This document shows, piece by piece, positions 1 through 8,228 of a stretch of DNA of 64,000 bases. The stretch covers positions 1,054,001-1,118,000 of the forward strand of contig NZ_CP007055.1 of NCBI RefSeq assembly GCF_000517625.1, in the 5' to 3' direction. This stretch comes from Halostagnicola larsenii XH-48 (GTDB lineage: Archaea > Halobacteriota > Halobacteria > Halobacteriales > Natrialbaceae). The position numbers were made by a program, and so were the translations under genes. Positions within the stretch are counted from its first letter, which is position 1. Each line of letters starts with the position of its first letter. The notes below the pieces were generated by a model. It worked only from the letters and a program-made list of their open reading frames with translations. It did not search any database and was not told the origin of the DNA.

Positions 1-174
1 GGCTCCGACATCGAGCACGTCCGGATCGGGGTCACCGTCGGGTCCTATCACTGACTCGACGCGCAGGTTCATCCAGTCGGGCGTGAGCACTTTGAGCCCC
101 GATATCGACGAGTGAAACCTCCAGACATTCTCGAGCGGTGCCCGGATTCGCGTCTCTTGCTGGTAGGTGGCCAT
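1..174 (-). CDS. SRPBCC (START-like) family protein, 3' end cut by window edge
   Basis: Reading the minus strand from the ATG at 172-174 gives 58 uninterrupted residues starting MATYQQETRIRAP and running off the window edge. The N-terminal pattern (polar beta strand, then 'APLENVWRFHSS', 'LTPDWMNLRVE') is that of haloarchaeal SRPBCC/cyclase-dehydrase-like proteins, a hydrophobic-cavity fold of varied function. The substrate is unknown and the C-terminal two thirds are missing. It lies 64 bp downstream of the Lrp-type regulator on the same strand, so the two may be cotranscribed. A second, unrelated SRPBCC gene is at 62182-62664. Confidence 0.6.
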   Translation of the reverse strand, partial: MATYQQETRIRAPLENVWRFHSSISGLKVLTPDWMNLRVESVIGPDGDPDPDVLDVGA

Positions 175-238
175 GAGACGGTACACGCCTTCGAGCGGGA
201 AAAGTCCGAAGCCGCTTTTCGTCGATCCAGCCGAACGA

Positions 239-667
239 TTACTTGAGCCGCTCTTGCAGGAATGATGGGTGTGCCGCCGTGACACCGTCGATCTCGAGGA
301 TTTCGCCCGAGATAATCTCGCCGAGCGAGTCGCCGTCTTCGGCCCGAACTTCGGCCATTAGCATGTGATCGCCGCTCGAACTGTACAGCGCCTCGACCTT
401 TGCTAAGGCTTTGAGCGCGTTCGTCGCCTCGACGTAGCGCTCGCTCGCGACGTCGATTCCGACGAGTGCGATCGTTTGACTCGAGAGCTTTTTCGGATCG
501 ATATCCGCAGAATATCCGATAATGACCCCCTCTTCCTCGAGTTGCTTGATGTATTTTCGAACGGTTGGTTTCGAGACGTCCGCCCGATCGGCGATGTCGG
601 CGTAGGACGCCTGCGCATCCTCCTCGAGAACTTCGAGGATGCGATCTTGCGTTCCCTGAGTACTCAT
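239..667 (-). CDS. Lrp/AsnC family transcriptional regulator
   Basis: 142 aa, the normal length for the family. Residues about 5-50 form the winged helix-turn-helix (ILEVLEEDAQASYADIADR, then VSKPTVRKYIKQLEEEGVI); the rest is the RAM/AsnC effector-binding domain (IALVGIDV, GDHMLMAEV). These proteins bind DNA as dimers or octamers and sense amino acids or related small molecules. The frame stays open far upstream, but MSTQGTQ is chosen because homology begins there and a TATA element lies about 25 bp upstream, implying a leaderless transcript. The ligand and targets cannot be told from sequence. Confidence 0.85.
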   Translation of the reverse strand: MSTQGTQDRILEVLEEDAQASYADIADRADVSKPTVRKYIKQLEEEGVIIGYSADIDPKKLSSQTIALVGIDVASERYVEATNALKALAKVEALYSSSGDHMLMAEVRAEDGDSLGEIISGEILEIDGVTAAHPSFLQERLK

Positions 668-690
668 ACCAGTATGTTTTGCTGGCGCGG

Positions 691-701
691 AAAAATATCT
701 T
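691..701 (-). promoter_or_regulatory. TATA box of the Lrp-type gene
   Basis: AT-only stretch (AGATATTTTT read on the minus strand) about 25-30 bp before the ATG at 667, the spacing expected for haloarchaeal leaderless transcription. Confidence 0.45.
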
Positions 702-859
702 TTGTATCTGAAAACGACGGATCGTTGATGGACGGGGGCGATATTCCGGTCGCTTTGGGGCGGGTACGGGTAAATCGGGCACGGTATTCTCACGGCGGTT
801 CCCGACGGCGAGAATGGGCGACCGTGGAACTTATTCGGTCGGTCACCACAGAGCAACCA

Positions 860-1177
860 ATGGTCGATTACAATCTGATCAGCGGGCTCGTCTGGCTGGT
901 CTGTGGTCTGGTGATCCTCTATCTCGGCTATCTGATCGCCGTTCGAGGACGGATAGAGCTTCACTCGGCGTACGAGGAGTCGGTCGATTCGGCCTACGCC
1001 TCGCGCTGGGCTGGCGGTACCGCCCTTCTCATGGGCGCACTCGTCGTCCTCTACGGGGCTCGAGAACTGGTGTACGGCTTTCATCCGTACGCGCTGGGTG
1101 GCCTTGTCGTCTCGCTGTTGATTCTCAGCTACGTCTCGAAACTGTTCGCTCGCGGGTACGGATCTCCGGACCGTTAA
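860..1177 (+). CDS. Small three-helix membrane protein, unknown function
   Basis: 105 aa starting MVDYNLISGLVW. Three hydrophobic segments are visible at about residues 6-28, 48-66 and 73-92, joined by a charged loop containing RGRIELHSAYEE, which looks like a conserved cytoplasmic motif. No catalytic motif is seen. The ATG at 860 is preferred over upstream starts because the translation before it is arginine-rich and not protein-like. The stop lies 42 bp before the first lipoprotein gene, which has its own TATA box. Confidence 0.65.
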   Translation: MVDYNLISGLVWLVCGLVILYLGYLIAVRGRIELHSAYEESVDSAYASRWAGGTALLMGALVVLYGARELVYGFHPYALGGLVVSLLILSYVSKLFARGYGSPDR

Positions 1178-1184
1178 CGAGTCG

Positions 1185-1194
1185 AATAATTAAT
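1185..1194 (+). promoter_or_regulatory. TATA box of lipoprotein gene 1
   Basis: AATAATTAAT centred about 30 bp upstream of the ATG at 1220; fits a leaderless transcript independent of the upstream membrane protein gene. Confidence 0.5.
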
Positions 1195-1219
1195 GTATTG
1201 ACCTCACAAATTCGCGCTC

Positions 1220-2383
1220 ATGTCACGGTTCCGGCTTCGAACGGCCCTTCTCGTCTGTCTCGGTCTCGTCGTCCTCGCAGGTTGTGCCGGTCTCATCACC
1301 GATGACGCAAGCGACGACATAAGCGAAGACGACCTCCGAGAAGACGTAAACGAGTCCGAGCCGCCCGAATCGATTACGGCCACGCTCGAGACCGAGGCGA
1401 CGCTCGATAACGAGACTCTCGAAGTGAGCGAAGACCTGTGGCTGCGTTCCGACGGGACGAGTCGAAGCGAAAGTGAGTTCGGCGGCAATTCCACGACGAC
1501 CGTCGACGACGGGACGCAAGTCTGGACGTACAGCGAAGGCTCCGAGACGGTTACGGTCATGGACTCTCGAGAACCGTTCGGAAACCGTCTCGACGCCATC
1601 TACGACGCGAACGAGCAGTTACTCGAGGAGTTTGACGTTGCGAAACTAGAGGAGACGAGCGTCGGCGATCACGACGCGTATCGGGTCGTGCTCGAGACGG
1701 ACTCGAACGAATCCATCGGTCGATCGATAGACGTCGCAATGGGCGAATCAATCTATTCCGTTCCGCTCGGATCATCGGACGACGGCGCGGCCGGCGAGAA
1801 CCTGAGCGACGAGCCCGAACAGGTCGAACTCTGGCTCGATCAGGAGTATCTCTTCCCGGTCAAATATCAGTTCGAGACCGCAGAGGGACAGTTCCAGATG
1901 CAGTATCGAGATCTCACGTTCGAGTCCGACCTCTCGGACGACCTATTCGAGTTCGAACCGCCCGAAAACGCGACCGTCGAGGAAGTAGATATTCCGACAC
2001 GGACCGAGTTCGACACCGTTGAGCAGGCCGACCTCGCGGTTGATTTCGACGTTGCAAAACCAGCGCACGTCCCTGAATCATATGAGCTCGACGGCGTGAC
2101 GGTCGTCGAGTACGAGGACGACAATCGAACATCTGTTCAGAGCACGTACCTCGGAGCCGACGACGATATGTTCATGGTCGAAGCGTCGGACGACCCGGAC
2201 GCTTTCGAGGTCGACGGCGATTCGGTACGGATCAACGATCACGACGGGACTATCGAACAGCAGGATTCGATCGGATCGATTCGACTCGCGTGGACGTGCG
2301 ACGACGTGAGCTACTACGTCGGCGGCTCTACCGACCTCGGCGAAGCGGCGGTCGTTTCTATCGCCGAATCGATCGACTGTTGA
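1220..2383 (+). CDS. Lipoprotein with LolA-like and DUF4367-like domains (paralog 1)
   Basis: 387 aa. The N-terminus is a signal peptide ending in a lipobox (LAGC, Cys22), so the mature protein should be lipid-anchored on the outer face of the membrane. The middle part (about 45-250) resembles the LolA/LppX-like 'outer membrane lipoprotein-sorting' fold found in haloarchaeal secreted proteins: DLWLRSDGTSR, LDQEYLFPVKYQ, LFEFEPPENATVEE. The last about 110 residues match a DUF4367-type module (PAHVPESYELDGVTV ... IAESIDC). No enzyme motif. Haloarchaea have no outer membrane, so a lipid- or peptide-binding role is inference. It is followed 109 bp later by a paralog with the same architecture; a third copy is at 12354-13502. 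Confidence 0.75.
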   Translation: MSRFRLRTALLVCLGLVVLAGCAGLITDDASDDISEDDLREDVNESEPPESITATLETEATLDNETLEVSEDLWLRSDGTSRSESEFGGNSTTTVDDGTQVWTYSEGSETVTVMDSREPFGNRLDAIYDANEQLLEEFDVAKLEETSVGDHDAYRVVLETDSNESIGRSIDVAMGESIYSVPLGSSDDGAAGENLSDEPEQVELWLDQEYLFPVKYQFETAEGQFQMQYRDLTFESDLSDDLFEFEPPENATVEEVDIPTRTEFDTVEQADLAVDFDVAKPAHVPESYELDGVTVVEYEDDNRTSVQSTYLGADDDMFMVEASDDPDAFEVDGDSVRINDHDGTIEQQDSIGSIRLAWTCDDVSYYVGGSTDLGEAAVVSIAESIDC

Positions 2384-2460
2384 CGACGTATCACGCACCC
2401 GAGTTGAAGACGTATCACTGTGATTTGATCTTTCGAGAACATTCGAGATCAACTCCGATG

Positions 2461-2469
2461 AAATAATAA
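2461..2469 (+). promoter_or_regulatory. TATA box of lipoprotein gene 2
   Basis: AAATAATAAC about 28 bp before the ATG at 2493, in a GC-rich surround; suggests separate transcription from the first paralog. Confidence 0.45.
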
Positions 2470-2492
2470 CACCGGCCGCGGATGCACCTGTC

Positions 2493-3662
2493 ATGAGCCG
2501 ACTCGTCTCGCCACTGGTTCTCATCGCCGTCGTTCTCGTCGTTCTCACGGCCGGTTGTGCCGGCTTAGTCGGTGAAAACGACGTTCCCGGTGAGCAACTC
2601 AGTCAGGAGTTAAACACGACGGAGCCGCCGGAAACCCTTTTCGCGACGGTCGAAACGACGACAACGACGACCGACTCGAACGGATCTGAAACCGAATCGC
2701 TGACCGAGACCGTCTGGCTCCGCGACGACGGAACCAGTCGAACCGAAGCTGGTGAGAACCACTCGAGCGAGGAAGACGGCGGCTACATCGTCGTCAACGA
2801 CGGCGAACAGGTCTGGTATCAGGACACCGAGTCGGGTTCGGTCACGAGTTACGAGACGCAAACGAACGACTCCAGCCGACTCGAACGAATTTACGCGGAA
2901 CAGGAGCGCTATTTCGATCGGTTCGAGGTCCGATCGGTCAACGAGACGACCATCGACGGCCGTCAGGCCCACCGCGTCGTCTTCGAGCCGCCCCGAAACG
3001 AAACCGTCGATCGATCGATCGACATCATGATCGAGGAGACGACCTACCGAATTCCGCTCGAGACGAGTCTCGAGAACGTGAGCGGGGACCAACCGGACGA
3101 GATCGTGATCGCCTTCGACGCAGAGACGATGTTTCCACTCCAGTACGAGATGGCGTCCCCATCGGCCGAGTTCTCCGTAACCTACGAAAACGTCTCGTTT
3201 AACGACCCCCTCGACGACGAACTGTTCGAGTTCGAACCGCCGGCCGACTCCGAACCCGACGATATCGTGCTTCCTGAAACCGCCGACTACGACAGCGTCG
3301 ACGACGCCGACGCGGCGGTCAATTTCAGCGTGAGTACGCCCGATAACGACACGATCCCGAGCGGGTTCGAGCTCGAGTCGGTCTCGGGAACGACCTATCC
3401 CGACGAAGACCGGACGCAGGTCACCCAGTCCTACCGAGACGACGACGATCGAAGTATTCGGGTCGCCATCGGCGACGGACCGCGATCGATCCCCGTCGAG
3501 GGGTCGTCGGTGTCGGTCGACGGCGTCGACGGGACGATAGCCGAAACCGAGCAGGGAACGGAACTCGAGTGGGAACGCGACGAGCACTACTACCACCTCT
3601 TCGCCGACGAGGACCTCTCGGAAGAAACGGTTCTCGAGATCGCCGAGTCGCTACACACCTAG
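2493..3662 (+). CDS. Lipoprotein with LolA-like and DUF4367-like domains (paralog 2)
   Basis: 389 aa with a lipobox (LTAGC, Cys22). It shares with its upstream neighbour the same domain order and key blocks: TEPPETLFATVET, VWLRDDGTSR, the LFEFEPP motif and a C-terminal module ending in IAESLH. The mature protein is extremely acidic and rich in Asp, Glu and Thr, typical of haloarchaeal surface proteins. Tandem duplication is the simplest explanation. Function unknown; it may carry a hydrophobic ligand or act in cell-surface sensing. Transcription converges with the korB gene downstream. Confidence 0.75.
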   Translation: MSRLVSPLVLIAVVLVVLTAGCAGLVGENDVPGEQLSQELNTTEPPETLFATVETTTTTTDSNGSETESLTETVWLRDDGTSRTEAGENHSSEEDGGYIVVNDGEQVWYQDTESGSVTSYETQTNDSSRLERIYAEQERYFDRFEVRSVNETTIDGRQAHRVVFEPPRNETVDRSIDIMIEETTYRIPLETSLENVSGDQPDEIVIAFDAETMFPLQYEMASPSAEFSVTYENVSFNDPLDDELFEFEPPADSEPDDIVLPETADYDSVDDADAAVNFSVSTPDNDTIPSGFELESVSGTTYPDEDRTQVTQSYRDDDDRSIRVAIGDGPRSIPVEGSSVSVDGVDGTIAETEQGTELEWERDEHYYHLFADEDLSEETVLEIAESLHT

Positions 3663-3787
3663 TCGAGCGGGGTCGACTGCAGTTTTCGTGATACCTGTCG
3701 GTGGACCTGTCTCTGTGTTTTTAGGAATTTGGCACGTCGACAACCAGCCACAAGAAAAACGACGTGAACGTCTCGTCGTGATCGGCT

Positions 3788-4723
3788 CTACGTGTGGCGC
3801 TCGAGCAGGTCGTAGCTGCGCTCCCACTCGGCGTCGTCGTCGAAGTACCGCTCGGCCAGCGGTTCCTCTGGAACGCGGCCGAGGTTCTTTTTCTCCTCCT
3901 GGTAGGATGGACTCTCCTCGTCGACGTAGTAGCGACCGGTGAGGACGGTCCCCTCGTTGAGGACGTCTTCGGTCTCTTGCATCATCCGGGCGGCCTCGCC
4001 GCGGTCGGTGATGTCGAAGTCGTAGTCGTCGGACTCCTGGACGTCGATGTAGGGCACGTACTGCCGTGCGTCCTTGTTCCAGGTCGGACACTGGGTGAGG
4101 AAGTCGACGTGTGCGAAGCCGTCGTGTTCGATCGCTTCCGCGATGATCTCTTTGGCCTGGTTCGGGTTGACCGCCGCGGTTCGGGCGATGTACGTAGCGC
4201 CGGCGGTCAGCGACAGCGAGAGCGGCCGGATCGGCGTCTTGGCCGTTCCGCCGGGCTGGGTCTTCGACTTGTGACCCTTCGGGCTCGTCGGCGAGGTCTG
4301 GCCTTTCGTCAGGCCGAAAATCTCGTTGTTGAACACGATGTACGTCATGTCGTGGTTCTCTCGAGCCGTGTGGATGAAGTGGTTCCCACCGATGCCGTAG
4401 CCGTCGCCGTCGCCGCCGGCGGCGATCACTTCGAGGCCGTCGTTAGCGAGTTTGGCCGCGCGAGCGACCGGAAGCGAACGGCCGTGGATCGTGTGGAAAC
4501 CGTAGGTGTCGAGGTAGCTGTTTAGCTTCCCCGAGCAGCCGATTCCGGTGCAGACGAGCGTTTCTTCGGGGGTTCGCCCGACTTCCGGAAGCGCCTGTTT
4601 CAGCGATTTGAGCACACCGAAGTCACCACAGCCCGGACACCACGTCGGCTGTGGCTCGACCCCTGGGGTGTACTCCTCGCGGTCGATCTCTCGTTCGTCG
4701 CCGATTGCGTTGAATGCACTCAT
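3788..4723 (-). CDS. korB: 2-oxoacid:ferredoxin oxidoreductase, beta subunit (probably 2-oxoglutarate)
   Basis: 311 aa. It carries the thiamine-diphosphate-binding half of the CoA-acylating 2-oxoacid:ferredoxin oxidoreductase: GGDGDGYGIGGNHF followed by a conserved Asn (VFNNEIFGLTKGQTSP). Cys29 and Cys32 (WCPGCGDFG) plus later Cys residues (CTGIGCSG, LTQCPTW) are the likely [4Fe-4S] ligands that pass electrons to ferredoxin. The start is 3 bp from the alpha-subunit stop, so the pair is one operon. Haloarchaea use two such enzymes, PorAB and KorAB, in place of dehydrogenase complexes; the wording of both chains here matches my recollection of KorAB, but pyruvate specificity cannot be fully excluded. 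Confidence 0.85.
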   Translation of the reverse strand: MSAFNAIGDEREIDREEYTPGVEPQPTWCPGCGDFGVLKSLKQALPEVGRTPEETLVCTGIGCSGKLNSYLDTYGFHTIHGRSLPVARAAKLANDGLEVIAAGGDGDGYGIGGNHFIHTARENHDMTYIVFNNEIFGLTKGQTSPTSPKGHKSKTQPGGTAKTPIRPLSLSLTAGATYIARTAAVNPNQAKEIIAEAIEHDGFAHVDFLTQCPTWNKDARQYVPYIDVQESDDYDFDITDRGEAARMMQETEDVLNEGTVLTGRYYVDEESPSYQEEKKNLGRVPEEPLAERYFDDDAEWERSYDLLERHT

Positions 4724-4726
4724 GGG

Positions 4727-6640
4727 TTAGTCACCTGCTGCGGGTTCGATGTGTACCTGTGCGGACGGCTCCTCGTTGCCGCCGTTGAGGTTGATCTCGG
4801 CGGATTCGACGACCTCTGCCGGCTCGAACGGATTGCCGTTGTATTTGAGCAGGCTCGTCATCTTCTCGCCGAAGCGGCCGAGTTCCTTCTGGATCAGGCC
4901 GCGGAACTGGGCTGTCGCGTTCATCTCGACGACCATCGCCTCGTCGACGCTTTCTAAGAACTCGACCATTTCGTTCTCCGGGAACGGCATCATGTCGGAG
5001 ACGCCGATCGCTTTGACCGACTGGCCGTTCTCGTTGAGTCGCTCGACGGCTTCGGCGACGGCACCCTGAGAGGATCCCCAGGTGATGATGCCGAAGTCGG
5101 CGTCTTCGTCACCGTAGTAGGTCTGATTCGAGTCGTGTTCCTCGTCGAGTTCCTCGCGAATATGATCTAACTTCTCGATGCGGCGGCTCATCTGGTAGAC
5201 GCGGTTGTCGGGATCTTCGCTGATGTGCCCGACTGGCGAGTGTTCGTTTCCGGTCGCGAGGTATCGTCCGCCCTTCTGTCCGGGCAGCGAGCGTGGGCTG
5301 ACGCCGTTTTCGGCACCCGACTCGTGTTCGTAGGCGAAGCGGTGGAACTTCCCGGAGGCGTCGTGTGCGGCCTCCTTGAGTTCGTCTTCGGTGAGCGTCG
5401 AGCCGAGATCCGGGTTCGGTTCGCGGTCGAAGAACTCGACCGGAACGTTCGTGTTCTCGCCTGAAAGCTTCTGGTCGTAGATGATGATCGCCGGAATCTG
5501 GTACTCGTAGGCGATGTGGAACGCGAGACGCGTCTGTTCGTAGCACTCCTCGATCGTCCCCGGTGCGAAGACGACTCGAGAGGAATCACCCTGGCTCGTA
5601 TAGAGGACGAACTCGAGGTCGCCCTGTTCGGGTTTGGTCGGCATCCCGGTCGAGGGACCGGCGCGCATCGACTCGAGCAGGACGATCGGCGTCTCGGTCA
5701 TCTCCGCGAGGCCGAGCGGTTCGCTCATCAGTGCGAAACCGCCACCCGACGAACCGGACATCGCTTTCGCGCCAGCGTGGCTGGCACCGACGGCCAGCGC
5801 CGCGGCGGCGATTTCGTCTTCGACCTGCTCGGCGATTCCCCCCATATCCGGGAAGTTCTGGCTGAGGATGGTGAAGACGTCCGTCCACGGGGTCATCGGA
5901 TATCCGGCGATGAACCGACAGCCGGCGTCGATCGATCCGTAGGCGATCGCGTTCGAACCCGAAAGCAGTGCCTGCTCGGTTTCGTGTTCGCCGGTCGGAG
6001 CGCGAAGGTCGTGCTCGAAGTCGTACTCCTCGTTGACGATCTCGTAGGCTTCGTGGAGAATCTCGAGGTTCGACTCGAGGACGTCGCCGCCCATCGCGTC
6101 GCTCATCAGGTCCTCGATGTGTTCGAGATCCATGTCGAGCAACGCAGCCGTGACGCCGACGCCAGCGGTGTTGCGCATGACTTCGCGGCCGTGTTCCTTC
6201 GCGAGACCGCGGAGATCCATCGGGAAGACGTGCCAGTCGTTCTCCTCGGCACGCTTCTCGAGGTCGAGGTCGGCGACATCCTCCTCGCTGATGAGTCCCT
6301 CGTCGTAGACGATGATTCCGCCCTCACGGAGCTCGTCTAAGTTCTCCGAAAGCGGCTTGATCTCTTCGTTCCCGTAGTAGGCCTCTTCCTGTGGGTTTCG
6401 CGCGAAGGAGTCGCCCAGCGCGAGCAGGAAGTTGTAGCCGTCGCCGCGTGACTGTACTTCGTCGGCCGATGCGCGAATTTCCACGTACGTGTGGCCACCG
6501 CGAATCCGTGACGGATAGTGTCGGTGGGTAAATACGTGCAACCCGGCGCGCATCAGCGCCTTTGCAAAGTTCTGGCTCGTCGAGTCGATTCCATCCCCGG
6601 AACCCCCTGCGATTCGCCAGATGAGTTCGTCATCGCTCAT
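4727..6640 (-). CDS. korA: 2-oxoacid:ferredoxin oxidoreductase, alpha subunit (gamma-alpha fusion)
   Basis: 637 aa. Residues 1 to about 200 are the gamma-type domain (IAGGSGDGIDSTSQNFAKAL, PSRIRGGHTYVEIR) and about 220-637 the alpha domain (GYPMTPWTDV, EDEIAAAALAVGASHAGAKA, SGSSGGGFALM). This fused arrangement is the usual archaeal and clostridial two-subunit form. With KorB it makes succinyl-CoA (or acetyl-CoA) from the 2-oxoacid, CoA and ferredoxin in the cytoplasm, feeding the citric-acid cycle. It is first in a two-gene operon. The region upstream is AT-rich but I do not see one clear TATA element. Confidence 0.88.
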   Translation of the reverse strand: MSDDELIWRIAGGSGDGIDSTSQNFAKALMRAGLHVFTHRHYPSRIRGGHTYVEIRASADEVQSRGDGYNFLLALGDSFARNPQEEAYYGNEEIKPLSENLDELREGGIIVYDEGLISEEDVADLDLEKRAEENDWHVFPMDLRGLAKEHGREVMRNTAGVGVTAALLDMDLEHIEDLMSDAMGGDVLESNLEILHEAYEIVNEEYDFEHDLRAPTGEHETEQALLSGSNAIAYGSIDAGCRFIAGYPMTPWTDVFTILSQNFPDMGGIAEQVEDEIAAAALAVGASHAGAKAMSGSSGGGFALMSEPLGLAEMTETPIVLLESMRAGPSTGMPTKPEQGDLEFVLYTSQGDSSRVVFAPGTIEECYEQTRLAFHIAYEYQIPAIIIYDQKLSGENTNVPVEFFDREPNPDLGSTLTEDELKEAAHDASGKFHRFAYEHESGAENGVSPRSLPGQKGGRYLATGNEHSPVGHISEDPDNRVYQMSRRIEKLDHIREELDEEHDSNQTYYGDEDADFGIITWGSSQGAVAEAVERLNENGQSVKAIGVSDMMPFPENEMVEFLESVDEAMVVEMNATAQFRGLIQKELGRFGEKMTSLLKYNGNPFEPAEVVESAEINLNGGNEEPSAQVHIEPAAGD

Positions 6641-6990
6641 AGTAAGGTCAGTGGCCGATGGGCCAACAGTAACTGATTCTTCGGTCTACCCTCCCTAAAG
6701 ACTTTGCTATAGATTGCCATGCATCTATCGTGAAGAATGAACAACCATCCACTTTGGATGGTCGAATCTCTCATATTCGTTCGGAACGTTCACCAAAAGT
6801 GTGTGATATCTCCCGTTCGAAAACCAAATTCACGTAATCTATTAGTAGAGTGGACGTTCGGTCACTATATTTTGGAAAACGTGTTCAATCTGGCGCGGTT
6901 AACGGATAGTGCCGAAACGACAGTGATAAATTGACATACGTGCAACAGCTTTCGCTCGATTCGGCACCGGCACCGAACTCGAGGGTCAGA
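6641..6990. other. 350-bp AT-rich intergenic region between korA and aroC
   Basis: Clearly richer in A+T than its surroundings. Its one open frame (6737-6934, plus strand, 65 codons) encodes a neutral, low-acid peptide unlike haloarchaeal proteins, and I do not call it. The segment should hold the korA promoter and leader and the 3' end of aroC transcription. A short perfect inverted repeat is listed separately. Confidence 0.4.
6744..6762. repeat. Inverted repeat ACCATCC-N5-GGATGGT
   Basis: Perfect 7-bp arms around ACTTT, about 100 bp upstream of korA in the AT-rich gap. It could be a hairpin or a protein-binding site; nothing else supports a role. Confidence 0.3.
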
Positions 6991-8142
6991 CTACTCGTTC
7001 TCTGGGTTACTCGGATGGTAGTCGGTGTCGTACTCACCGGGTTGATCGTCGAGTCGATCCGGGTTGATGCGTCCCGATAGTAGCATGAAGTCTGCGAGTG
7101 TGAGTGCGAGCATCGCTTCGACGACCGGAACGCCCCGCGGCGGGAGAACCGGATCGTGGCGGCCGATGACCTTCTCTTCTTTCAGTTCGCCCGTCTCCCA
7201 GTCGGCGGTCTGCTGACTCTTCGGAATCGAGGTCGGCGCGTGCAGGGTGACCTCGCCGTAGATCGGTTCGCCCGAACTGATCCCGCCTTGAATGCCGCCG
7301 TGGTCGTTCTCGATCGGCGTCGGAGTCCCCTCGGAATCGAACTCCCAGTCGTCGTTTCGGTCCTTGCCGGTCCACTCGCGCGCCTCGCGACCGAGTCCGA
7401 ACTCGAAGGCCGTCGTCGCTGGAACGGCCATCATCGCCTGCCCGAGCCGAGCCGAGAGCGAATCGAACCGCGGCGCGCCCAGTCCGGTCGGCACCCCCTG
7501 CGCTTCGAAGTAGATCGAACCGCCGATAGAGTCACCTTCCTCCTGATAGTCCTCGATGAGCTCTTGCATCTCCGCTGCGGTTTCGGGGTGGGCACAGCGA
7601 ACGTCGTTCTCCTCGCTGTGCTCGAGGATTTCCTCGAAACTCACGTCGGGCGCTTCGATCGATCCGATCTGGTTGACGTGCGCTTTGAGTTCGATCCCCT
7701 GAGTCGCGAGGATCTTCTTCGCGATTGCGCCCGCAGCGACCCAGTTGACCGTTTCGCGCGCGGACGAGCGGCCGCCGCCGCCCCAGTTTCGCGTCCCGAA
7801 CTTCGCGGAGTAGGTGAAATCGCCGTGGGACGGCCGCGGCGCGGTGATAAACGGCTCGTACTTGCCTGACCGAGCGTCCTTGTTCTTGATGACCATCCCG
7901 ATCGGCGTGCCCGTCGTGTATCCGTCCTGGACGCCCGATTTGATCGAGACGGCGTCGGCTTCGCCTCGACTCGTCGTGATCATCGACTGGCCCGGTTTCC
8001 GCCGATCGAGGTCTCCCTGAATGTCCGATTCGGAAAGCTCGAGGCCGGCGGGACAACCCGAGACCGTACAACCCATCGCCTCGCCGTGACTCTCGCCGAA
8101 CGTGGTCACCTGAAAGAGGCGACCGAACGTGTTGCCGTTCAT
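6991..8142 (-). CDS. aroC: Chorismate synthase
   Basis: 383 aa from MNGNTFGRLFQVTTFGESHG. It catalyses the last shared step of aromatic amino-acid synthesis, the FMN-dependent trans-1,4-elimination of phosphate from EPSP to give chorismate. Family signatures are present: GESHGEAMGCTVSGCPAG near the N-terminus, GGGRSSARETVNWVAAGAIA at about 125, and the C-terminal HDPVLPPRGVPVVEAMLAL. An in-frame ATG 9 bp upstream (8151) would add MPV; the inner start is preferred because family members begin at MNGN. The preceding pathway enzyme, EPSP synthase, is 4 kb away on the same strand with an ABC exporter between them. Confidence 0.93.
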   Translation of the reverse strand: MNGNTFGRLFQVTTFGESHGEAMGCTVSGCPAGLELSESDIQGDLDRRKPGQSMITTSRGEADAVSIKSGVQDGYTTGTPIGMVIKNKDARSGKYEPFITAPRPSHGDFTYSAKFGTRNWGGGGRSSARETVNWVAAGAIAKKILATQGIELKAHVNQIGSIEAPDVSFEEILEHSEENDVRCAHPETAAEMQELIEDYQEEGDSIGGSIYFEAQGVPTGLGAPRFDSLSARLGQAMMAVPATTAFEFGLGREAREWTGKDRNDDWEFDSEGTPTPIENDHGGIQGGISSGEPIYGEVTLHAPTSIPKSQQTADWETGELKEEKVIGRHDPVLPPRGVPVVEAMLALTLADFMLLSGRINPDRLDDQPGEYDTDYHPSNPENE

Positions 8143-8228
8143 TACCGGCACGTCAGAGGCGCGGACACTTAGCGATGCAGGAAACGAGACGGCAGACTCG
8201 ACCTTCTCGAAGGAAGTGCGCCGAGTCC

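Noticed and set aside
6737-6934. 65-codon open frame in the AT-rich gap between korA and aroC
   Set aside because: Neutral to basic, low in Asp/Glu, no hydrophobic pattern or motif, and no TATA/start arrangement; most likely a chance frame in AT-rich DNA.
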